A DNA stretch of 64,000 bases from Ulvibacterium marinum (lineage in GTDB: Bacteria > Bacteroidota > Bacteroidia > Flavobacteriales > Flavobacteriaceae), in the NCBI RefSeq assembly GCF_003626755.1, contig NZ_RBCJ01000003.1, forward strand, positions 873,859 through 937,858, in the 5' to 3' direction. The notes beneath the pieces were generated by a model. That model had not been told where the DNA came from and did not search any database. It saw only the letters and a program-made list of their open reading frames with translations. Below, piece after piece: positions 53,465 to 62,952 of this stretch (position 1 is its first letter; each line of letters starts with the position of its first letter). Position numbers and translations under genes: made by a program.

Positions 53465-53935
53465 ATGAAAAGAATAGTTTTAAGCCTAGGTTTAATAGCG
53501 CTATTGTCAGTTTCCTGTAAGGAAAATGCATCCAGTAAAATAGATACCGACAAGGTGGCACAAGCCGCTGAAAGGGACGAGGCCGCCAAAAAACTTCCGG
53601 TCATGGCTTTTGAAAAGTCAGAGCATGATTTTGGAACCATTGAACAAGGAACTCCCCAAGAGACCGTATTCAAGTTTACCAATACCGGCGATGCCCCATT
53701 GATCATAACGGATGCCAAAAGTAGCTGTGGTTGTACGGTACCCAACCCGCCAAAGGATCCTATAGCTCCAGGTGAAACAGGAGAGTTGTTGGTAAAGTTC
53801 AACGGATCTGGCCAAAACCAGGTTACAAAGACCATTACGGTTACCGCCAACACGGAGAAAGGTTCCGAACTCTTGCGTATAAAGGCTTTTGTAAACCCTA
53901 AAGGTGCTGCTCCGGTAGGCCCAACGGCCAACTAA
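53465..53935 (+). CDS. DUF1573 domain lipoprotein
   Basis: 156 residues. Lipoprotein signal LLSVSCKEN (Cys18). One Ig/ASH-like DUF1573 domain with the hallmark EHDFGTIEQGTPQETVFKFT, then KSSCGCTVP, and PIAPGETGELLVKFNGSG. Faces the periplasm or surface; function unknown. yajC starts 27 bp downstream, a common flavobacterial order. Confidence 0.93.
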   Translation: MKRIVLSLGLIALLSVSCKENASSKIDTDKVAQAAERDEAAKKLPVMAFEKSEHDFGTIEQGTPQETVFKFTNTGDAPLIITDAKSSCGCTVPNPPKDPIAPGETGELLVKFNGSGQNQVTKTITVTANTEKGSELLRIKAFVNPKGAAPVGPTAN

Positions 53936-53962
53936 TCAAATTAAAAATTAGATTCGTAAACA

Positions 53963-54250
53963 ATGGGAGATATAGGACAGTTTTTACCCATGATCCTCAT
54001 TTTTGCTGTGGCTTATTTTTTTATGATCCGTCCACAGATGAAAAGGCAAAAGGATGAAAAACGTTTTGCTGCAGAACTTAAAAGGGGAGATAAGGTAGTC
54101 ACAAAAAGTGGGATGTACGGTAAGGTAGTGGACCTTAATGACAAGGATCACTCTTGTGTCTTGGAGACCATGGCAGGAAAGATCAAGTTTGATCGCTCCG
54201 CCATATCCTTGGAAATGAGCAAAAAACTAAGCAGCCCCGCCAAGAAGTAG
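53963..54250 (+). CDS. yajC: Preprotein translocase subunit YajC
   Basis: 95 residues: one membrane helix (FLPMILIFAVAYFFMIRPQM) and a basic cytoplasmic domain with ELKRGDKVVTKSGMYGKVVD. Accessory subunit of SecDF-YajC. secDF is not nearby. Confidence 0.95.
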   Translation: MGDIGQFLPMILIFAVAYFFMIRPQMKRQKDEKRFAAELKRGDKVVTKSGMYGKVVDLNDKDHSCVLETMAGKIKFDRSAISLEMSKKLSSPAKK

Positions 54251-54275
54251 ATTTGTTTACATAAACATACCTAGG

Positions 54276-54304
54276 ACGCCGATTTTTAAAGTCGGCGTTT
54301 TTTT
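54276..54304 (+). terminator. Terminator of nusB-DUF1573-yajC
   Basis: ACGCCGA / TCGGCGT stem with a nine-base loop followed by TTTTTT, 25 bp after the yajC stop. Confidence 0.85.
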
Positions 54305-54510
54305 GTGTAAAATTTTAAGTTCTTTTAGGGCTCTGAGCCGACCTAAATAGGTGTTGGGCCATCCTCTGTATCAAGACCGAAATTGATAGATTAACTTCCA
54401 AAATATATATCGGTCTATTTGGATATACAGAGGGTAGTTCCACGCCTAAATTATAGAACAGTTTTCATTGAAAATTACTATCTTGATAGGCGAAACAAAA
54501 TACTACAGTT

Positions 54511-55860
54511 ATGTACCAAAATCGACGAAACTTTATCAAAAAAAGTTCCCTGGCCCTCGCCGGAACGGGAGCAGCATTTGCATTCCCTATGGAACTGTTG
54601 GCGACCATGCGAAAAAGAGTAGGACCTAATGATCGCATCAATGTGGGAGTCATCGGTTGTAAAGGGATGGGATTTAGTGACCTAAGCTCCATGTTGAAAA
54701 TAAGCGAGACCAATGTGATTGCTTTGTGCGATGTCGATGAAAATGTACTTGAGTCCCGCACTGCGGATTTGGAAAAAGCGGGAATCAAAAAACCAAAATG
54801 GTATAAGGATTATAGACAGCTTTTGGAAAACAAGGACATAGACGTGGTTATCATAGGTACTCCAGATCACTGGCATTGCCTTCAGCTAACAGATGCCTTA
54901 CAAGCGGGCAAGGATGTGTATTGCGAAAAGCCCATCGCGAATTCAATCGAGGAGGCCGATATTATGCTGAATTATGTAAATTCCAGTGATCGCATGGTCC
55001 AGATCGGTCAATGGCAGCGGAGTCAACCACATTTTGTGGATGCTATTAACTTTGTACATTCCGGTAAATTGGGAGAGATACGCTTGGCCAAGGCTTGGGC
55101 TTATCAGGGATGGATGAAACCGGTTCCGGTAGTTGCAGATGAAGCCGTACCCAAAGGCGTGGATTATAATATGTGGTTGGGCCCTGCTCCACAAAGAGCC
55201 TTTAATACGAACCGATTCCACTTTAACTTTAGATGGTTTTGGGATTACGCCGGTGGATTAATGACGGATTGGGGCGTTCACTTAATAGATTATGCCCTTT
55301 ATGGAATGAAAGCGGGTAGACCAAAATCTGTAATGGCCTTGGGGGGTAAATTTGCTTATCCAGATGATGCCTCTGAAACCCCGGATACCTTACAGACCGT
55401 TTTTGAATACGATGGCTTCTCCATTCTTTGGGAACATGCCACGGGTATAGATGGGGGCAATTATGGCCGCAATCATGGTATTTCCTTTATCGGTAATAAT
55501 GGGACTCTGGTGCTGGATAGAAATGGATGGGAAGTAATTCCAGAAACGAGCTTTAATGGATGGGGCAAGGAAAGAACGCCAAAAATGGAAGCTATTTTAA
55601 AGGATAAGGACGGCGTTAGTGGTCTTGATCTTCATACCGTTAATTTTATTGATGCCGTTAAGGCAAGAGATGCCTCCAAGCTTACGGCACCTATACAGGT
55701 GGGTTATGATGCTGCCTTGGTATCCCATATGGGAAATGTTGCCTTTAAGACCGGTAATAGGATTTACTGGGACACGGCCAATGGAAAGTTCAAGGAAGAG
55801 GAAGCCAACAAGTATATGAAGGCAAACTATCAAAACGGTTGGAAACTACCCATGATTTAG
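54511..55860 (+). CDS. Tat-exported Gfo/Idh/MocA-family oxidoreductase
   Basis: 449 residues. Twin-arginine signal (NRRNFIKKSSLALAGTGAAF) indicates folded export with its cofactor. Rossmann domain from INVGVIGCKGMG, the EKPI motif in DVYCEKPIANS near 132, and a C-terminal dehydrogenase domain with FNFRWFWDYAGGLMTDWGVH. Probably uses NAD(P) on a sugar or inositol derivative; some periplasmic members are glycoside hydrolases. It is alone, with its own terminator. The 260-bp gap before it shows only the yajC terminator. Confidence 0.93.
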   Translation: MYQNRRNFIKKSSLALAGTGAAFAFPMELLATMRKRVGPNDRINVGVIGCKGMGFSDLSSMLKISETNVIALCDVDENVLESRTADLEKAGIKKPKWYKDYRQLLENKDIDVVIIGTPDHWHCLQLTDALQAGKDVYCEKPIANSIEEADIMLNYVNSSDRMVQIGQWQRSQPHFVDAINFVHSGKLGEIRLAKAWAYQGWMKPVPVVADEAVPKGVDYNMWLGPAPQRAFNTNRFHFNFRWFWDYAGGLMTDWGVHLIDYALYGMKAGRPKSVMALGGKFAYPDDASETPDTLQTVFEYDGFSILWEHATGIDGGNYGRNHGISFIGNNGTLVLDRNGWEVIPETSFNGWGKERTPKMEAILKDKDGVSGLDLHTVNFIDAVKARDASKLTAPIQVGYDAALVSHMGNVAFKTGNRIYWDTANGKFKEEEANKYMKANYQNGWKLPMI

Positions 55861-55868
55861 AACAACTC

Positions 55869-55924
55869 AAATTCCAAATCCCTTCCAAAAGATGATGGTC
55901 TTTCTGGTGGGATTTGGAATTTTG
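55869..55924 (+). terminator. Long-stem terminator after Gfo/Idh gene
   Basis: 14-bp perfect stem AAATTCCAAATCCC / GGGATTTGGAATTT; the enclosed bases can pair further (CCAAAAGA with TCTTTCTGG). Confidence 0.7.
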
Positions 55925-55988
55925 ATACTATCTAGGGTTGCTATTTAATGTCTTTTGGGTGTTGTATTTATAGGAGGTTTGCCCCCTT

Positions 55989-56372
55989 TTATTTTCTGAG
56001 GGCCTTTGCGTCAATGCCCTTTTTTTGATTTTCCAAGGCCTCTAGCATATAGCTAAGCACACCCTCTTCATCAATTTCATCATTTTTAGTGAATTTCCAA
56101 TGTCTCATGGCGAAGGTCTTTCCCTCCTGAGCATTTTCCAAGACCTTTTTTGGGTCACTTAAAAGTACTCCATTAAAAAAACCCAATCCAAAATGATTCT
56201 TGAACCTAGCTATCCAAAACACATTTTTGTTGTTAATGGTATATACCGGGGCGTGCCACTTAAAAGTTTCTGTGGCCTCTGTTTTATGTGCCAAATTTCG
56301 TAAAGTGGCAATCCCCTCTTTGAATAGGTGATTCTCTTGGAAATATGTTTCTACCTTTTTTGAATTGTCCAT
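55989..56372 (-). CDS. DUF1801 (YdhG/YdeI-like) protein
   Basis: 127 residues. DUF1801 alpha+beta fold: LAHKTEATETFKWHAPVYTI (residues 27-46), NVFWIARFKNHFGLGFFNG, and EGKTFAMRHWKFTKNDEID. It lacks the C-terminal YdeI extension of longer relatives. Cytoplasmic; no established activity. Confidence 0.88.
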   Translation of the reverse strand: MDNSKKVETYFQENHLFKEGIATLRNLAHKTEATETFKWHAPVYTINNKNVFWIARFKNHFGLGFFNGVLLSDPKKVLENAQEGKTFAMRHWKFTKNDEIDEEGVLSYMLEALENQKKGIDAKALRK

Positions 56373-56412
56373 GATTACGATGTAGATGTTTAGATACTAA
56401 GTTATATATTTT

Positions 56413-57642
56413 TCAATAACTTTTTACGGCCACTAGTTCACATATTTTTACAATGACCTCTACGGCCTTCTGCATACTTTGGACCGGGATGTATTCGTAT
56501 TTTCCATGAAAATTATGTCCCCCCGCAAAGATATTCGGGCAGGGTAGTCCCATATAACTTAATTGGGAGCCATCCGTGCCCCCTCGAATAGGTTTAATAA
56601 TAGGCTGTATCCCTACAGTTTCCATAGCCTCTTTTGCAATTTCTACAATGTGGAAAACAGGTTCTATTTTTTCACGCATGTTAAAATATTGGTCCTTCAG
56701 TTCCAGTTCAATGCAATTACCGTGGATTTCGTTAAGCTTATTAGTTACGGTCTTTAAAAATTCCTTGCGTTTTTCGAATTTTTCAAGGTCATGGTCCCGA
56801 ATTATTAATTCAAATTCTGCATGTTCAATTTCTCCCTTCAGCGTATGTACATGGAAAAAACCTTCTTTGCCGGAAGTGCATGGGGGAGTTTCTTCAGGAG
56901 GAAGGATGCTTATAAATTCATTGGCGATACTTATGGCATTGACCATTTTGTTCTTGGCATAACCGGGATGAACACTTTTTCCGGTGATACTTACTTTGGC
57001 CCCTGCAGCATTAAAATTTTCGTATTCCAATTCACCAATCTGGCTACCGTCCATGGTATAGGCCCAATCTGCCCCAAATTGCTCCACATCAAACTTATGT
57101 GCTCCTCTACCTATCTCTTCGTCCGGCGTAAAGCCGACCCGTATCTTTCCATGTTTTATGGTTGGGTTCTGTATCAAGTATTCCATTGCCGTTATTATCT
57201 CTGCAATTCCCGCCTTGTCATCTGCTCCCAGAAGGGTGGTGCCATCTGTAGTAATCAAGGTTTGACCTTTGTAAAGCAGTAAATCCTCAAAATAATTTGG
57301 GGACAGTACAATATTTTCTGCCTCGTTCAATACAATATCCCCACCATCATAGTTCTTAACGACTTTCGGATTTACATCCACAGCGGTAAAATCGGGCGTA
57401 GTGTCAAAATGGGAGATGAATCCAATTGTGGGCACATCCCTTTCCAGATTGCTGGGTAAAGTCGCCATGATGTATGCGTTATGATTAATGGTAACCTCTT
57501 CCATACCGATCTGTTTTAGCTCTTCCACAAGTTCCAGGGCTAGATGCCATTGTTTTTCCGTGCTGGGGGTCGTTTTGGAATTGGGATTGCTTTGTGTATC
57601 GATTTTCACGTAATTTATAAATCGGTCTACTAATTGTTGCAT
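56413..57642 (-). CDS. pepT: Peptidase T
   Basis: 409 residues from ATG 57642 (27 upstream codons are open but the family starts at [18 protein letters not shown]). M20B di-zinc tripeptidase: metal His in [12 protein letters not shown] near 78, bridging Asp in [11 protein letters not shown], catalytic Glu pair in [12 protein letters not shown] near 175, and His in [15 protein letters not shown]. Removes N-terminal residues from tripeptides in the cytoplasm. Confidence 0.96.
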   Translation of the reverse strand: MQQLVDRFINYVKIDTQSNPNSKTTPSTEKQWHLALELVEELKQIGMEEVTINHNAYIMATLPSNLERDVPTIGFISHFDTTPDFTAVDVNPKVVKNYDGGDIVLNEAENIVLSPNYFEDLLLYKGQTLITTDGTTLLGADDKAGIAEIITAMEYLIQNPTIKHGKIRVGFTPDEEIGRGAHKFDVEQFGADWAYTMDGSQIGELEYENFNAAGAKVSITGKSVHPGYAKNKMVNAISIANEFISILPPEETPPCTSGKEGFFHVHTLKGEIEHAEFELIIRDHDLEKFEKRKEFLKTVTNKLNEIHGNCIELELKDQYFNMREKIEPVFHIVEIAKEAMETVGIQPIIKPIRGGTDGSQLSYMGLPCPNIFAGGHNFHGKYEYIPVQSMQKAVEVIVKICELVAVKSY

Positions 57643-57709
57643 CGATATAATTTTTGCATAAAAATACTGTTTATACATCAGGAATCGTACTGTTATATTT
57701 TTTTTGACG

Positions 57710-58156
57710 ATGATAAAATTCAAAGGGGCATTTTACTTTTTTTTAGGTCTTGTACTACTTTCCATAGAATTGCATGCCCAGGATTGTACATTGGATATTG
57801 GAGGGGACAACACGGATATGATGGTAGAGGTCTTCCAGCTTAGTGGCGAGCAAGTAAAAACAATGGAGAATCTAAAATCCGACTTGGAAATCCAGACCAA
57901 AAGTCTAAAGGAAGATATACAAAAACTCTTTAATGACCATCCGCAAAGTAGTACTGAGGAGCTACAAGTTTTGGCCGAGAAATATCGGGTATTGGAACAA
58001 AAAATAATGGATGCTTCATGGGAATGCGATAAAAAACTGCTGACAACTTTCAATGAAAAACAGTATAGGCGTTATATGGACCTTTGCCACGAAGCATTTC
58101 GCAAACCCATCAAGATTATTCCAGTAAAGGTGAAGGATACTGTTGGTTCCAATTGA
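57710..58156 (+). CDS. Secreted helical protein, possibly Spy/CpxP-like
   Basis: 148 residues from ATG 57710 (a TTG two codons earlier overlaps a promoter-like T-rich tract). Signal peptide ends ELHAQ. The mature chain is helical and charged with four cysteines (DCTLDI, WECDKK, DLCHEA). The pattern [16 protein letters not shown] with a long second helix recalls small periplasmic chaperones of the Spy/CpxP or DUF4890 type, but LTxxQ repeats are not clear. Divergent from pepT. Confidence 0.6.
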   Translation: MIKFKGAFYFFLGLVLLSIELHAQDCTLDIGGDNTDMMVEVFQLSGEQVKTMENLKSDLEIQTKSLKEDIQKLFNDHPQSSTEELQVLAEKYRVLEQKIMDASWECDKKLLTTFNEKQYRRYMDLCHEAFRKPIKIIPVKVKDTVGSN

Positions 58157-58249
58157 TTTTTGCATTTCATCGAATATTTAAAAAATCAGCTCAGATAGAA
58201 AAAATACTAGGGTTAAGTTTGTATTTTTGACGAAATCTTACTGTTGCCC

Positions 58250-59293
58250 ATGTACAAATTTCTAGTTCGCCCCTTCCTTTTCCTACTTGACGCGGAAAGG
58301 GCACATCATCTTACATTTTCATTGGTGCGATTTCTATCAAAAATTGGATTCTCAGGAGTCTTCAAAAGTTTGTACACCATTGAAGATAAACGACTGGAAA
58401 GGGAAATTTTTGGTTTGAAGTTTAAAAACCCGGTAGGCCTCGCGGCCGGATTTGACAAGGACGCCCTATTGTACAATCAGTTTTCCAACTTTGGTTTTGG
58501 ATTTGTGGAAATAGGTACATTAACCCCTAAACCCCAAGAAGGCAATCCCAAAAGGCGGTTGTTTCGCCTTAAGGCAGATGAAGCCATAATTAACCGTATG
58601 GGATTCAATAATAAAGGGGTCTTTGATGCGGTTGAACGCCTAAAGAAAGAGCATCATGTTTTAATAGGTGGTAATATCGGCAAAAACAAGGTTACCTCCA
58701 ATGATGATGCGATTAAGGATTATTTAATTTGCTTTGACGCACTTTTTGAGCATGTGGATTATTTTGCAATCAACGTAAGTTCCCCTAATACTCCTGGGCT
58801 TCGGGAACTACAAGGAAAAAAGCCCCTTATGGCCTTGTTAAGGGAACTGAAGAAAGAAAATGTAAAGTATGCCAAGGACAAGAAGGAAAAGCCTATTCTT
58901 TTAAAAATAGCACCGGATTTAACGGATAATCAATTGCTGGATATCATCCAAATAGTGGAAAGCACTAAAATAGATGGTGTAATTGCGACCAATACTACCA
59001 TAGAGCGGAAAAATCTAAAATCAGACTTGGTCCAAACCGAAGAGAAAGGTGGTTTGAGTGGGAAACCATTGAAGGACAGAAGTACCTATGTCATACGATT
59101 CTTGGCCGAAAGAAGTAACAAGGCCTTTCCCATTATAGGAGTAGGAGGTATACATTCCCCACAAGATGCTTTGGAGAAATTAGAGGCCGGTGCGGATTTA
59201 ATTCAATTGTACACAGGATTCATCTATGAAGGACCTTCATTGATAAAACGCATCAACAGGGCAATTTTGGAAAATCACGAAAAACAAAATTAG
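58250..59293 (+). CDS. pyrD: Dihydroorotate dehydrogenase (quinone)
   Basis: 347 residues from ATG 58250; class 2 enzyme on the inner membrane passing electrons to quinone. The N-terminal amphipathic helix ([20 protein letters not shown]) is the quinone domain. FMN/substrate motifs: [30 protein letters not shown], catalytic Ser in [14 protein letters not shown], and the phosphate motif [23 protein letters not shown] at 58222-58229 is a likely -7 element. pyrF is at 4.2 kb. Confidence 0.96.
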   Translation: MYKFLVRPFLFLLDAERAHHLTFSLVRFLSKIGFSGVFKSLYTIEDKRLEREIFGLKFKNPVGLAAGFDKDALLYNQFSNFGFGFVEIGTLTPKPQEGNPKRRLFRLKADEAIINRMGFNNKGVFDAVERLKKEHHVLIGGNIGKNKVTSNDDAIKDYLICFDALFEHVDYFAINVSSPNTPGLRELQGKKPLMALLRELKKENVKYAKDKKEKPILLKIAPDLTDNQLLDIIQIVESTKIDGVIATNTTIERKNLKSDLVQTEEKGGLSGKPLKDRSTYVIRFLAERSNKAFPIIGVGGIHSPQDALEKLEAGADLIQLYTGFIYEGPSLIKRINRAILENHEKQN

Positions 59294-59357
59294 GGGAACA
59301 TATTCCAATGACGAAGTTGCTGATTATAGTTTGGTTGTCCACGCTACTGAAAACCAG

Positions 59358-59783
59358 TTACTTGTTCTTACTCCAATAATCCACTACGGTAACATCTTCC
59401 AAGTGTGGGGATAGCAATTTGCCAAAAGCCTTATGGTCGGGATGTGGTAAATAAGCGGCCCTATCCGCTTCACTTTTAAATGTAAGTAAAAAAGCATGGG
59501 TAAGTCCTTTGTTAAGTCCTTCGGGGCTATTGTTCAACCCCCATTCGTAACCTGAAATTTCAGGAATTTTAGATGGAAGTGCTGCAAAAGCATCTTCTAT
59601 TTCATTGATTTTTTCCGGACTAGTTCCCGCTTTAAATTTAAAAAGTACTACATGACGTAGAACACTATCTTGCTTCATTATAATCTCGGTTTGGGCCTCT
59701 TTACCATTTTTTTTGTCCATAGGCGCTGTGGAAACAGCTAAAAAGGTAAGTAATGGAAGGAGGGTTACATAAAGGATTTTCAT
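59358..59783 (-). CDS. Dabb (stress-responsive A/B barrel) family protein, exported
   Basis: 141 residues with a signal peptide (LPLLTFLAVSTA). Dabb ferredoxin-like barrel: RHVVLFKFKAGTSPEKINEI, then GLTHAFLLTFKSEADRAAYL and HPDHKAF, typical of the family. Periplasmic location is unusual for Dabb but common in this phylum. Function unknown. Confidence 0.9.
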   Translation of the reverse strand: MKILYVTLLPLLTFLAVSTAPMDKKNGKEAQTEIIMKQDSVLRHVVLFKFKAGTSPEKINEIEDAFAALPSKIPEISGYEWGLNNSPEGLNKGLTHAFLLTFKSEADRAAYLPHPDHKAFGKLLSPHLEDVTVVDYWSKNK

Positions 59784-59862
59784 TTTTTCTATTTTTCGGT
59801 AAGATATAAAAATTAAACTTTAGTCTTGGGAATTTGTATTTTTCCGTTTTAAAATTTAAAAC

Positions 59863-60489
59863 TTGGATTACGAAGTTTTATTGGCTTTTGCAGGGGCCAC
59901 AGTTGCCTTGGCAATTTCTCCCGGACCGGATAATGTGTATGTTCTTATGCAGGGCATGGTTCATGGAAAGAAATATGGCTTGGCTACTACCGCAGGCCTT
60001 ATGTCCGGCTGTCTGGTGCATACCTCCCTATTGGCCCTCGGCGTATCGGCGGTTATAAAGGGAAATGATCAACTCTTTTTTGCCATTAAGTTGTTTGGGG
60101 CATTGTACTTATTTTACCTAGCTTTTAGGGTTTTTCAAAGTAGCGGTTCATTAGAGTTAACAGAAGGGGGTGTGCCCAAGAAGAGTTTAATACAGTTATT
60201 CAAACAAGGATTTATCATGAATGTTTTAAACCCTAAAGTGACTATCTTTTTTTTGGCCTTTTTTCCGGCATTCTTGTTCAGTGAGGAGTGGGGTACTGCG
60301 ATTCAATTTTATATTCTGGGCCTTATTTTTATTTTGGTGTCCTTTTCCGTTTTTGGAATAATAGCCATTCTTGCGGGGAGCATTTCCAGTTACTTACTCA
60401 AAAATTCCAATATAGGAATAGCCCTAAAATGGTTGCAAATTTTGGTTTTCGTCGGTATTGGGTTATATGTATTGTTATCGGATAAATAG
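59863..60489 (+). CDS. LysE/RhtB-family exporter
   Basis: 208 residues from TTG 59863, six membrane helices. Signature AISPGPDNVYVLMQGMVHGK near the N-terminus and LNPKVTIFFLAFFPAF in the middle, typical of RhtB amino-acid exporters. Substrate not determined. Its 3' end contains the promoter of the next gene. Confidence 0.92.
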   Translation: MDYEVLLAFAGATVALAISPGPDNVYVLMQGMVHGKKYGLATTAGLMSGCLVHTSLLALGVSAVIKGNDQLFFAIKLFGALYLFYLAFRVFQSSGSLELTEGGVPKKSLIQLFKQGFIMNVLNPKVTIFFLAFFPAFLFSEEWGTAIQFYILGLIFILVSFSVFGIIAILAGSISSYLLKNSNIGIALKWLQILVFVGIGLYVLLSDK

Positions 60490-60500
60490 TACTAATTTTG
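60472..60500 (+). promoter_or_regulatory. Promoter of HMG-CoA lyase gene
   Basis: TTG at 60472-60474 (inside lysE) and TAATTTTG at 60493-60500, spacing 18 bp; full match, 20 bp before the ATG. Confidence 0.6.
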
Positions 60501-60519
60501 GTATTGGTATATAAAAAAT

Positions 60520-61386
60520 ATGTCCAAACAGGTCAAGATAATCGAATGTCCTCGGGATGCCATGCAGGGTATCAAGACCTTCATTCCGACGGATGATAAG
60601 GTAAAATACATTCAATCCCTCTTGGGTTGCGGATTTGATACTATCGACTTTGGAAGTTTTGTGTCTCCCAGGGCGATTCCGCAAATGGCCGATACCGCTG
60701 ATGTACTTTCCAAACTAGATCTTTCCAATACAAAAAGTAAGCTTCTTGCCATTGTCGCAAATGTTAGGGGTGCCCATGATGCGAGTAAGCATGAAAAGAT
60801 AGATTACTTAGGTTATCCGTTTTCCATTTCCGAGAACTTCCAAATGCGGAACACACATAAAACTATTGCGCAATCCGTGGAAACCCTAACCGAAATTCTA
60901 GATATTGCCAATACAGCCAATAAAGAAGTGGTTACCTATATTTCCATGGGTTTCGGAAATCCTTATGGAGATCCTTGGGATGTACAGATCGTAGGGGAGT
61001 GGACGGAAAAATTGGCGGATATGGGTGTAAGGATATTGTCCCTGTCCGATACTGTAGGGACGTCTACCCCAAAAACTATAGGGTATCTCTTCGCTAATCT
61101 TATCCCAAAATATCCAAATATTGAATTTGGGGCGCACCTACATACCACTCCTTCCAAATGGCATGAAAAAGTAGACGCCGCTTTTAAGGCAGGTTGTCGC
61201 AGGTTTGATGGTGCCGTACAAGGCTTTGGGGGGTGCCCTATGGCCAAAGACGAACTTACTGGGAACATGCCTACCGAGAAAATGCTCTCGTATTTTACGT
61301 CATTAAAAGCGGATACCCAAGTAAATTGGATGGCCTTTGAAGCTGCATTCAACAAGGCTACGGAACTCTTCTCCGAATACCATTAA
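60520..61386 (+). CDS. Hydroxymethylglutaryl-CoA lyase
   Basis: 288 residues, TIM barrel; cleaves HMG-CoA to acetyl-CoA and acetoacetate in leucine degradation. ECPRDAMQG (residues 9-17) matches the catalytic RDxxQ motif, GAHLHTT supplies metal His residues, and GCPMAKDELTGNMPTE carries the catalytic Cys. CPRDAMQG replaces the usual GPRDGLQ. No other leucine-degradation gene is adjacent. Confidence 0.93.
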   Translation: MSKQVKIIECPRDAMQGIKTFIPTDDKVKYIQSLLGCGFDTIDFGSFVSPRAIPQMADTADVLSKLDLSNTKSKLLAIVANVRGAHDASKHEKIDYLGYPFSISENFQMRNTHKTIAQSVETLTEILDIANTANKEVVTYISMGFGNPYGDPWDVQIVGEWTEKLADMGVRILSLSDTVGTSTPKTIGYLFANLIPKYPNIEFGAHLHTTPSKWHEKVDAAFKAGCRRFDGAVQGFGGCPMAKDELTGNMPTEKMLSYFTSLKADTQVNWMAFEAAFNKATELFSEYH

Positions 61387-61443
61387 CTCCAAAAAAATCT
61401 GCCGGATTATTGGTTGAATTATCCAAATGTTAAATATTCAATT

Positions 61444-61531
61444 TTATTTAGAATTAATTTAAATAATATTTTGTCAGTTCCAGAGGAGCATTTATTTTCG
61501 CATATAAATTATTTATAACTAATCTAAATAA
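61444..61531 (+). promoter_or_regulatory. Promoter flanked by inverted TTATTTAGA half-sites
   Basis: TTG at 61471-61473 and TATTTTCG at 61493-61500 (19-bp spacing, 7 of 8). TTATTTAGA (61444-61452) lies just upstream and its exact reverse complement TCTAAATAA (61523-61531) just downstream, with an imperfect A/T dyad (TTTAGAATTAATTTAAA) at the first. Such A/T-rich TTTAGA dyads resemble iron-regulator (Fur/DtxR-type) sites; that reading is inference, encouraged by the imelysin gene downstream. Confidence 0.5.
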
Positions 61532-61540
61532 ATATATCGA

Positions 61541-62842
61541 ATGTTTCTCAAAAGACTATTTTACCCCTTTATTATGGTTTCGCTTTTTGTTGCATGTTCC
61601 AGTGATGATAATGGAGCAGAAATGCCCGACCCAATAGCCACTTGTGATGATAACCAACAAAATGGAGACGAGACCGGGGTCGATTGTGGTGGTTCGTGCA
61701 CTCCTTGTGAAACGGCAATAGAAAACCCTGACAGTTACACTTTTGAACGCAATGGAGAATCTACTGTAAGTTTTGACGGGCAAACCACACGTTTGCTCAT
61801 GGGAGATGAGATATTGGCGGCATTTATGGACAATACCAGCACGGTAGAGAAGTTGAATGCCATGTTTGCCCATATAGAAGGAGAAGCTGATTTCGAGAAT
61901 GCTGACCTTAACGCTTCCGATAAAAATATTCGAAGTAAAACCGCCGCTTCTGCTGATTACTTTGCTTCAAATGCAACAAATCAAGCATTGATACGGGCAG
62001 ACTTTGATCTGTGGATCAACAATCAGGTTACAGATGTTTATCCGAATTGGGAGGTGGCAGCCGTTGCGGGTTCGGCAGGCCAAATCTCCGATGGATCATC
62101 AACACGATACATAAGTGCAATGGGACTGGAATACAATCAATTGTTCAATAAGGGTCTAATTGGTGCCCTCACGGCCGATCAAGCACTGAACAATTACCTG
62201 AGTCCGGCCATATTGGATGAAGGGGATAACCGTGCCAACAACGACGCCGGAACTGTGGAGGAAGGAAAAACCTACACAAAAATGGAGCATAAATGGGATG
62301 AGGCCTATGGTTATGTTTATGGTCTGAATGCGGATGCTACAGATCCAAATGCGGATCTAGGGGCGGATAGTTTTTTGAATAAATACATTGGCAGAGTGGA
62401 AAGCGATGACGACTTTGCCGGTATAGCAGACGAAATTTTCGAAGCATTTAAACTAGGTCGTGCTGCCATTGTTGCCCAGAAATATGACGTTCGAGATGAA
62501 CAAGCCGAGATTATTAGGGAAAAGATTTCTGAGATTATTGGTATCAGGTCGGTGTACTATCTACAACAGGGAAAAAATGCGCTAGATCAAGAGACTCCTG
62601 ATTTTGGAGGGGCCTTTCACGACTTCTCAGAAGGGTATGGATTTATCTATAGTTTACAATTCACGAGAAAACCTGGTACCGAGGAGCCCTACTTTACAAA
62701 AGCAGAAGTGGATGCCTTTCTGGTCGACTTAATGGATGACGGTGAAAACGGGCTTTGGGATGTCACCGGAGAAACGTTGGATGCTATTTCAGAAGCCATA
62801 GCCGAACGTTTTGATTTCACCGTGGAACAGGCCGGAAGCTAG
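61541..62842 (+). CDS. DUF4856 domain lipoprotein with Cys-rich spacer
   Basis: 433 residues. Lipoprotein signal LFVACSSDDN (Cys19), then a Cys-rich spacer CDDNQQNGDETGVDCGGSC followed by TPC, a motif common in flavobacterial surface proteins, and a DUF4856 domain (about 65-430; SYTFERNGESTVSFDGQTTR, KMEHKWDEAYGYVYGL, EGYGFIYSLQFTRKP). The helical domain resembles imelysin in its overall pattern. Located 110 bp upstream of an imelysin gene, so probably in an iron- or metal-responsive locus. Confidence 0.88.
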   Translation: MFLKRLFYPFIMVSLFVACSSDDNGAEMPDPIATCDDNQQNGDETGVDCGGSCTPCETAIENPDSYTFERNGESTVSFDGQTTRLLMGDEILAAFMDNTSTVEKLNAMFAHIEGEADFENADLNASDKNIRSKTAASADYFASNATNQALIRADFDLWINNQVTDVYPNWEVAAVAGSAGQISDGSSTRYISAMGLEYNQLFNKGLIGALTADQALNNYLSPAILDEGDNRANNDAGTVEEGKTYTKMEHKWDEAYGYVYGLNADATDPNADLGADSFLNKYIGRVESDDDFAGIADEIFEAFKLGRAAIVAQKYDVRDEQAEIIREKISEIIGIRSVYYLQQGKNALDQETPDFGGAFHDFSEGYGFIYSLQFTRKPGTEEPYFTKAEVDAFLVDLMDDGENGLWDVTGETLDAISEAIAERFDFTVEQAGS

Positions 62843-62873
62843 TATAAAGAAATAAAGTGATTCTCATGTTAAT

Positions 62874-62912
62874 AAAAAGTGCTGTTTTTCCTATGTGAAT
62901 ACGGCACTTTTT
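62874..62912 (+). terminator. Hairpin between DUF4856 and imelysin genes
   Basis: AAAAAGTGCTG / CGGCACTTTTT (one G-U) with a 17-nt loop. A TACTTTTG -7 element (62914-62921) follows immediately, so the imelysin gene may have its own promoter. Confidence 0.6.
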
Positions 62913-62952
62913 ATACTTTTGCAAAGCTTAATTGGAATAAATAAAAATAAGG

